The notes beneath the pieces are model-generated. The model saw only the letters and a program-made list of their open reading frames with translations. It was not told where the DNA came from and ran no database searches. A program made the translations under genes and the position numbers. A stretch of 30,007 bases of DNA from Bacteroidales bacterium UBA3810 (lineage in GTDB: Bacteria; Bacteroidota; Bacteroidia; Bacteroidales; Paludibacteraceae), in assembly GCA_002368645.1 (NCBI GenBank), contig DFEE01000023.1:1-30007 (forward strand), written 5' to 3'. The first letter of the stretch is position 1. Each line of letters begins with the position of its first letter. This document shows positions 25,263-30,007 of the stretch, one piece after another.

Positions 25263-25622
25263 CTACTTTTTTACCGTTTCTTCTTTTTTGCCCATGGAGC
25301 AGGAGCCGTTGAAGATGGCATTGGGTTCTACAATTAATGTTTGCGTAGCGACTTCTCCTTTTATATTAGCGGAAGCGCGGAGTGTGAGTGTCTGTTTAAC
25401 GTCAATCTTGCCGTCCACCTTACCATAAATATCTGCGAATTGGCATACAATAGTGCCTTTGAGTTTGCCTTGTTCGCCGATGACTAATTTGCCGCTGCAT
25501 TGCAAATCACCTTCCACCGTACCGTCTATGCGGATATCGGAGTCGGCGACAATTGTACCGATAATTTTGCTGCCGGAGGTCAACGCGTTATAGACCGTGC
25601 CGGCTTGTTGTGAGTTACCCAT
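25263..25622 (-). CDS. Bactofilin (polymer-forming cytoskeletal protein)
   Basis: 119 residues, typical for a small bactofilin. A central right-handed beta-helix is made of short repeats (GTIVADSDIRIDGTVEGDLQ, KLVIGEQGKLKGTIVC, ADIYGKVDGKIDV, LTLRASANIKGEV), flanked by short disordered ends. Bactofilins polymerise without nucleotide and act as membrane-linked scaffolds for cell wall enzymes and polar structures. It is the first gene of the minus-strand operon and is driven by a full-consensus promoter 39 bases upstream of the ATG. Placement before porE suggests, but does not prove, a scaffold role near the envelope. Confidence 0.95.
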   Translation of the reverse strand: MGNSQQAGTVYNALTSGSKIIGTIVADSDIRIDGTVEGDLQCSGKLVIGEQGKLKGTIVCQFADIYGKVDGKIDVKQTLTLRASANIKGEVATQTLIVEPNAIFNGSCSMGKKEETVKK

Positions 25623-25660
25623 TTCTATATCTATTTAGTGATTTTTCTGTAAAAAGCGTG

Positions 25661-25692
25661 CAAATTTAATATTTTTCTTGCACATATGCAAA
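25661..25692 (-). promoter_or_regulatory. Promoter of the bactofilin-DUF1015-porE-thyA-folA operon
   Basis: On the minus strand: -33 TTTG (25692-25689), 20-base spacer, -7 TAAATTTG (25668-25661). Its -33 box lies within the promoter of the divergent gene; the two -33 regions face each other as TTGCA-CATA-TGCAA (25678-25691). Confidence 0.8.
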
Positions 25693-25708
25693 AAAAGTTG
25701 TACTTTTG
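25677..25708 (+). promoter_or_regulatory. Promoter of the small membrane protein/OmpH/Wzi-like genes
   Basis: -33 CTTG at 25677-25680 (one mismatch), 20-base spacer, -7 TACTTTTG at 25701-25708. It shares 29 of 33 bases with the pheS promoter. The ATG at 25717 lies only 8 bases after the -7 box, so the message should be nearly leaderless. Confidence 0.75.
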
Positions 25709-25716
25709 CGACGAAA

Positions 25717-25923
25717 ATGAAGATTTTGGTCGTTATAGGGCTGCTATTATTCGCGATTTTCTTATTGAGCGTCGGGGTCATCTTTCGTGCTGACCACCGT
25801 TTTCATTCGGAGGATATCGCGCAGTCGAAAGCCATGCGTGAGCGCAATATCCATTGCGCCAAGGCTTTTGACAAGGAGGCGGCCGAGCAAGCAAAAAAGA
25901 AACTTAATTTAAAGAATTTATGA
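25717..25923 (+). CDS. Small single-pass membrane protein, function unknown
   Basis: 68 residues from ATG 25717; an in-frame ATA start at 25678 would fall in the promoter and is rejected. An N-terminal membrane segment (MKILVVIGLLLFAIFLLSVG, residues 1-24) is followed by a hydrophilic tail with HSEDIAQSKAMRERNIHCAK and a Lys-rich end. Similar short proteins with the SKAMRERxIxC motif occur, from memory, in other Bacteroidales, with no known role. Its stop overlaps the next start (ATGA), so it is translated together with the OmpH-like gene. The transcript begins at most a few bases before its start codon. Confidence 0.75.
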   Translation: MKILVVIGLLLFAIFLLSVGVIFRADHRFHSEDIAQSKAMRERNIHCAKAFDKEAAEQAKKKLNLKNL

Positions 25924-26543
25924 ATAAGATCCATTTCATCATTGAAGGCGTCCTCGCCGTTTGTGTATTAACCTTGTTTATTTTACTTTTTACCCTACGT
26001 CCCACTAATGGCGGCATAGCCGCTGGGTCTGCAGCCTCTGCGACTCTCGGCTGCACAGACGCTGGGGCTGCCGCCACGGCAGTGCCGATTGCGTATGTCA
26101 ATATAGACTCTGTTTTAGTGCAATACAGTTTTGCGCAGGAAGCCAATGACAAACTCATGACCAAGCAAGAGGATGCCCGTTTGAAACTCAACACGAAGGC
26201 TCGCACCTTGCAGAACGAGATGGCGGATTTCCAGCGTAAGTTGGAGAATAATGCTTTCCTGAGCCGCGAAAGAGCCGAGCAGGAGCAGCAACGCCTCATT
26301 AAGAAACAGCAGGATTTAGAGAGTTTGGAGGCGCAACTTACACAGGACCTCTATACCGAGACGCAGAAGCTCAATCTGCAATTGGCGGATAGCCTAATGG
26401 CGTTCCTCAATATCTATAACGCCGACGGACGCTACCAACTCATTCTCTCTAACAACGCCAAGGACAATGTCCTCATGGCTGAAGAACAGTACGATATCAC
26501 ACCCGCTGTTGTAGAGGGGCTCAATGCACGCTATAAGAAGTAA
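25920..26543 (+). CDS. OmpH/Skp-like coiled-coil protein with N-terminal membrane anchor
   Basis: 207 residues. One hydrophobic segment (HFIIEGVLAVCVLTLFILLF, residues 4-25) without an obvious cleavage site suggests an anchored rather than free protein. An Ala/Gly-rich linker (residues about 29-53) precedes the OmpH core: IAYVNIDSVLVQYSFAQEAN, then a long charged coiled coil (about 80-165) and a C-terminal strand region (YQLILSNNAKDNVLMAEE). Skp/OmpH proteins are periplasmic holdases that escort outer membrane proteins. Its start overlaps the previous stop by 4 bases and its end overlaps the following outer-membrane barrel gene by 20 bases, so a role in folding that barrel is an attractive inference. 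Confidence 0.88.
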   Translation: MNKIHFIIEGVLAVCVLTLFILLFTLRPTNGGIAAGSAASATLGCTDAGAAATAVPIAYVNIDSVLVQYSFAQEANDKLMTKQEDARLKLNTKARTLQNEMADFQRKLENNAFLSRERAEQEQQRLIKKQQDLESLEAQLTQDLYTETQKLNLQLADSLMAFLNIYNADGRYQLILSNNAKDNVLMAEEQYDITPAVVEGLNARYKK

Positions 26544-28359
26544 ATATTATCTTCTCTTACTGCTACTCGCCGCCACGATAGCACCGTTAAGCGGTAAAAC
26601 CGCATCACTATCAATCACTAACTATTCCGGTAGCTCAGCCCCCCAGATGCTTGAGTACACGGAGATTTATGATTTCTTGGACGAGTTGGCGACGGATGGG
26701 GTGATTGATATCACCGAGGCGGTTAAGCCCTATCGACGCGGGCAGATTGCCGCATGGCTCATTGAGGCGGAAAATAAGGACTCTCTTCTCAATAAGCGCC
26801 AACGGGAAGACCTGGCTTTTTATTTGCAGGACTATGCTTTGGAACTCGACACAATGCCCGATTATAAACTTTGGGGGCATAGGAATGTGTGCCAATGGAC
26901 TTCTCGCAACAAGACGGCTCCTAAGTTGCAATGGAACTTAGCGCTCGTGGATCCCTCGCTGCACCTGATGACCAATAACAAGCTTTTTAAGTTCCGACTA
27001 AGGCCAATCTTGGGCATGGACATTTACGCATCGGCGAAAGGAGCAGTCTTTCATCGTTGGTACGGTGCAGACATTCAGATGGATATAGCGCGTCACCTGT
27101 CTATATGGGGCTCTATTCGCGACAACTCCTGGTCTCGCGGGTGGGGTAATCTAACGCCGGATAATGCGCGCCTTACTAAGCCGCAGTACCTCAATGACCT
27201 CCCGGGCGTGCAATATAAAGAAGCGTCCTACGGCGGGGATTTCTCGGACTCAAGAGGCGGTATCTCCCTCTATGCTTGGTGGGGAAGTATAGGCTTGCTG
27301 CGCGAAAGACTCCAATGGGGAGATGCGCAGCATGCATCCAATATTCTCTCTGCGCACAATCCTGCCGTACCGATGTTGACGCTCCAACTGACCCCCTGTA
27401 AGTGGTTCCAGTTTGACTACTTCCATGCATGGCTCGTAAGCAATGTTATTGACTCAACTTACTATTATACAGAGAACTATGCTAATGGGGTTACCAAGAT
27501 TCATTACCGACCTATGAACAAATTCATGGCGGCGAATATGTTCACCTTTAAGCCCATCAAATATATCCATTTCAGTTTCGGTAACTCCATTGTCTATGCG
27601 GAGCGAACGGTGCAAGCGGCTTATTTTATCCCCATTGCTTTCTTCAAATCCCTTGACCATTTGCTTTCCAAAGGGCTTGGGGTCGAAAACCAAAATAGCC
27701 AGGTCTTTGCATCCATTACCGTTAGACCCACTGACCACTTGAAACTATACGGTTCCTTCTTCTTGGACGAGTTTAAGTTTGCGCGACTGTCGCCGTCCAA
27801 TCCTCAGAAGAATCCTATATCTTATCTCGTTGGCTTTCAATGGTCCGGTTGGCCTGTACGCGGACTGAGTCTCAAAGGGGAGTTTATGCGTGCATATATA
27901 GCCTGTTACACACACTCCATTGGCGTCTTGGCTTATACCTCTAACTCGTACAGAATGGGGCATTATATGGGCGATAACTCCCAATCCGTCTTCGCCGAGT
28001 TGGCATACCGACCGGTATCAAGGCTCTCTCTTAAGTTCTCTGCCCTTTGGGATACCAAGTACGATGTGTACGACTATATCCGACGCAATATTGTACAGGT
28101 CATCTCAGAGAAACCCTTTAATAATGTGGTTTGGACGAACTTGCAGTTCGAGTTGAAGGCGAATTATGAAATCTTCAACAACTGCTATGCGCATGTTAAC
28201 TTGATTTACAATAAAGCTTCGTCTCCGATTACCGGTTCGGAGAGTTCGACGGTAGCAAGGCATTTTGACTCCCCGCAAGAAGTGCTTGACTTGTTCTCAC
28301 CTTACTTTTATCAAGGTGCTAACTTCTCTGCCGTCTTCGGCTTGTCATTTGGTTTTTAA
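26524..28359 (+). CDS. Wzi-like capsule-assembly-type outer membrane protein
   Basis: 611 residues with a signal peptide (YYLLLLLLAATIAPLSGKTA). The N-terminal region (about 35-105) is a helical segment typical of Bacteroidota Wzi-like proteins (LEYTEIYDFLDELATDGVID, VKPYRRGQIAAWL). The rest has alternating aromatic strands and ends in GLSFGF, with the C-terminal Phe expected for BAM-inserted barrels. Wzi in E. coli anchors capsule polysaccharide at the surface; many Bacteroidota relatives exist without capsule genes nearby, so the function is open. It overlaps the OmpH-like gene by 20 bases. The start at 26524 is the only one that gives a signal peptide with a basic N-terminus. Confidence 0.8.
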   Translation: MHAIRSKYYLLLLLLAATIAPLSGKTASLSITNYSGSSAPQMLEYTEIYDFLDELATDGVIDITEAVKPYRRGQIAAWLIEAENKDSLLNKRQREDLAFYLQDYALELDTMPDYKLWGHRNVCQWTSRNKTAPKLQWNLALVDPSLHLMTNNKLFKFRLRPILGMDIYASAKGAVFHRWYGADIQMDIARHLSIWGSIRDNSWSRGWGNLTPDNARLTKPQYLNDLPGVQYKEASYGGDFSDSRGGISLYAWWGSIGLLRERLQWGDAQHASNILSAHNPAVPMLTLQLTPCKWFQFDYFHAWLVSNVIDSTYYYTENYANGVTKIHYRPMNKFMAANMFTFKPIKYIHFSFGNSIVYAERTVQAAYFIPIAFFKSLDHLLSKGLGVENQNSQVFASITVRPTDHLKLYGSFFLDEFKFARLSPSNPQKNPISYLVGFQWSGWPVRGLSLKGEFMRAYIACYTHSIGVLAYTSNSYRMGHYMGDNSQSVFAELAYRPVSRLSLKFSALWDTKYDVYDYIRRNIVQVISEKPFNNVVWTNLQFELKANYEIFNNCYAHVNLIYNKASSPITGSESSTVARHFDSPQEVLDLFSPYFYQGANFSAVFGLSFGF

Positions 28360-28391
28360 AATAATTAAATACCCCGGAATACTCCGTTGGG

Positions 28392-28470
28392 CGTGGTAAC
28401 CTGGTAATCCGGTCTCCTGATATATCCCGATAACCTGGTATCCTGGTATCCTGGTATCCTGGCATCCTGA
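28392..28470 (+). repeat. Degenerate 8-bp tandem repeat upstream of aspA
   Basis: The unit is CCTGGTAT. Three exact units and one CCTGGCAT lie at 28434-28465, with a partial copy to 28470. Decayed units (CGTGGTAA, CCTGGTAAT, CCTGATATAT, CCCGATAA) extend the array back to 28392. It fills most of the gap between the Wzi-like gene and aspA; no Bacteroidota promoter is seen in that gap. Confidence 0.8.
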
Positions 28471-28492
28471 AAAAATAACTAAATATTAATAT

Positions 28493-29980
28493 ATGGAAAA
28501 CAATCAAATCACCACCAACACGCAGTCACCAACACGCAGTTACCAACACGCAGTTGCTAACGCGCAGTCATCAACCGGCAACGCTACTGCGGCGCTGCGC
28601 CTGGAAACCGACCTGCTCGGCGAGTTGGAAGTCCCTGCTAATGCCTATTATGGCGTCCAAACGCAGCGAGGTATCAACAACTACAAAATCAGTAACCTCA
28701 AGATGTCCGATTTCCCCGAGTACATCATTGCTTTGGCATATATCAAATGGGCTGCTGTTGAGGCTAATCACGACTTAGGTGTTATCAATGACACTATCTA
28801 CGCGGCCATCAAACAGGCGTGCCAAGAGATTATTGACGGCAAAATGCATGACCAGTTTCCCACCGATATGGTGCAGGGTGGAGCCGGTACGACCGTCAAT
28901 ATGAACATGAACGAGGTTATCGCCAATCGCGCGCTCGAAATTATGGGACACCAACGCGGAGAGTACCAATTCTGCTCGCCCAATGACCATGTCAACTGCG
29001 CACAATCCACCAACGACGCTTACCCGTCTGCCTTCCGATATGCTTTTATTCGCATGAATAAAGGACTGGTCGCCGAACTCCAAAACCTCATCGCTTCCCT
29101 CAGACGCAAGGCGGATGAGTTTGCTGACTCTATCAAAATGGGACGAACACAACTACAAGACGCCGTACCCATGACTTCCGGACAGGAGTTTCAGGCATTC
29201 GCTAATAACCTCGAAGAGGAAATAGCTAACCTTAACCGCAATGCGCATCTCCTCTACGAAATCAATATGGGAGGCACCGCCATCGGCACAGGACTTAATG
29301 CCGTAGCCGGATATGCAGAACTCTGTACTGCCAAACTTTGTGAACTCACTGGCGAACCCTTTGTCAAAGCCTCTGACCTCGTCGAAGCTACACCCGATAC
29401 TGGAGCTTATGTCAGCTTCTCTGCGGCACTCAAACGACTCGCAGTCAAACTGAGCAAAATCTGCAACGACCTGCGACTTATGGCCTCCGGACCACGATGC
29501 GGCTTGCACGAAATCAATCTCCCGCCCATGGCACCCGGCTCATCTATTATGCCCGGAAAAGTCAATCCTGTCATTCCGGAAGTTACCAACCAGGTATGCT
29601 TCAAAGTCATCGGCAACGACACGGCCGTCTGCTTTGCTGCCGAAGCAGGACAACTCCAACTCAATGTCATGGAGCCCATCATCACCGAGTGCATCTTTGA
29701 GTCTATCACATGGCTGACCAATGTCATGAAGATTCTGCGCGAGAAATGTATTGATGGCATTACACTTAATCGTGAACATAATGCTGAGACTGTCAAACAC
29801 TCTATCGGTATTGTGACTGCCCTTAACCCTGTCATTGGTTATAAAGCGTCCACTAAAATAGCTAAAGAAGCACTTGAAACCGGCAAATCCGTCTATGACC
29901 TCGTCCTTGAGCACCAATTGCTCACACGCGAACAATTGGACAAACTCCTTGATCCCGCCAATATGCTTGCTTCGCACTAA
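28493..29980 (+). CDS. aspA: Aspartate ammonia-lyase with repeat-derived N-terminal extension
   Basis: 495 residues; the usual enzyme is near 470. It releases ammonia from L-aspartate to give fumarate, feeding fumarate respiration in anaerobes. The family core begins at LRLETDLLGELEVPANAYYG (residue 36 on). Signature GSSIMPGKVNP carries the active-site Ser350/351; STNDAYPS, GRTQLQDAVPMT and the aspartase-like TNQVCFKVIGNDTAV and AAEAGQLQLNVMEP favour aspartase over fumarase C. Residues 1-35 (Thr, Gln, Ser, Asn rich) have no family counterpart and are mostly encoded by a 14-bp tandem repeat read in shifting frames. No in-frame ATG, GTG or TTG lies between the repeats and the core, so ATG 28493 must be used. 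No promoter is visible. Confidence 0.93.
   Translation: MENNQITTNTQSPTRSYQHAVANAQSSTGNATAALRLETDLLGELEVPANAYYGVQTQRGINNYKISNLKMSDFPEYIIALAYIKWAAVEANHDLGVINDTIYAAIKQACQEIIDGKMHDQFPTDMVQGGAGTTVNMNMNEVIANRALEIMGHQRGEYQFCSPNDHVNCAQSTNDAYPSAFRYAFIRMNKGLVAELQNLIASLRRKADEFADSIKMGRTQLQDAVPMTSGQEFQAFANNLEEEIANLNRNAHLLYEINMGGTAIGTGLNAVAGYAELCTAKLCELTGEPFVKASDLVEATPDTGAYVSFSAALKRLAVKLSKICNDLRLMASGPRCGLHEINLPPMAPGSSIMPGKVNPVIPEVTNQVCFKVIGNDTAVCFAAEAGQLQLNVMEPIITECIFESITWLTNVMKILREKCIDGITLNREHNAETVKHSIGIVTALNPVIGYKASTKIAKEALETGKSVYDLVLEHQLLTREQLDKLLDPANMLASH
28514..28569 (+). repeat. 14-bp tandem repeat inside the aspA start region
   Basis: Four units: ACCAACACGCAGTC, ACCAACACGCAGTT (twice), and GCTAACGCGCAGTC, followed by a partial ATCAAC. 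Because 14 is not a multiple of three, each unit encodes different residues, and a gain or loss of one unit would shift the aspA frame. Confidence 0.85.
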
Positions 29981-29985
29981 CTACA

Positions 29986-30007
29986 CCGCACAATAACCGC
30001 ACAATAA
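29986..30007 (+). repeat. 11-bp direct tandem repeat after aspA, cut by window edge
   Basis: CCGCACAATAA occurs twice in a row, 5 bases after the aspA stop, up to the last base of the window. More copies may follow outside. Confidence 0.65.

Noticed and set aside
1..30007. CRISPR arrays, tRNA or rRNA genes, insertion sequences, prophage genes
   Set aside because: No regularly spaced repeats, cloverleaf sequences, transposase or phage-like proteins were recognised; the short tandem repeats have no unique spacers.

Overview
The window reads as chromosomal DNA of a member of the Bacteroidales (Bacteroidota). The promoters follow the Bacteroidota pattern (TTTG, 19-21 bases, TAnnTTTG). Most starts lack a Shine-Dalgarno sequence. 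The gene content also fits: a PorE-type type IX secretion lipoprotein, a secreted giant with Listeria-Bacteroides repeats, a Bacteroidota-type PheS, an S9 peptidase lipoprotein and a DUF1015 gene. The genus cannot be told from sequence alone. Coding density is very high, with many ATGA overlaps, and no gene-free stretch exceeds about 230 bases.

Region 1 (1-7222): the 3' part of a giant modular surface protein (at least 2,330 residues, cut by the left edge). It is followed at 21 bases by a 47-residue peptide gene with an unusually good Shine-Dalgarno, then a hairpin terminator. Region 2 (7300-8060): a HicA/HicB toxin-antitoxin pair with a textbook promoter, and a perfect 19-bp inverted repeat that overlaps the -7 box and is a likely HicB operator. 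Region 3 (8187-13459): an RNA/translation block. pnp (-) and pheS (+) fire from interlocked divergent promoters; then come yceD (DUF177), rpmF and a RluB-type pseudouridine synthase.

Region 4 (13494-18236, +): a close-packed run of an S9 peptidase lipoprotein, a HAD phosphatase, a GT4 glycosyltransferase and an outer-membrane-like protein. It converges on a YihY/BrkB membrane protein (-) whose stop codon shares a TTAA with the last gene. Region 5 (19594-20677): a FucI/AraA-fold protein transcribed divergently from the BrkB gene. Region 6 (20680-25692, -): one apparent five-gene operon, bactofilin - DUF1015 - porE - thyA - folA. Region 7 (25677-28359, +): a small membrane protein, an OmpH/Skp-like protein and a Wzi-like outer membrane barrel, driven by a promoter back to back with the bactofilin promoter. 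Region 8 (28392-30007): aspartate ammonia-lyase surrounded and invaded by short tandem repeats of 8, 14 and 11 bp.

Points most worth a second look: the peptide gene tied to the giant surface protein; the hicAB operator; the near-identical interlocked promoter modules at 10.5 kb and 25.7 kb; and the out-of-frame micro-repeats in and around aspA and at the HAD gene end, which could shift reading frames if their copy number changes.
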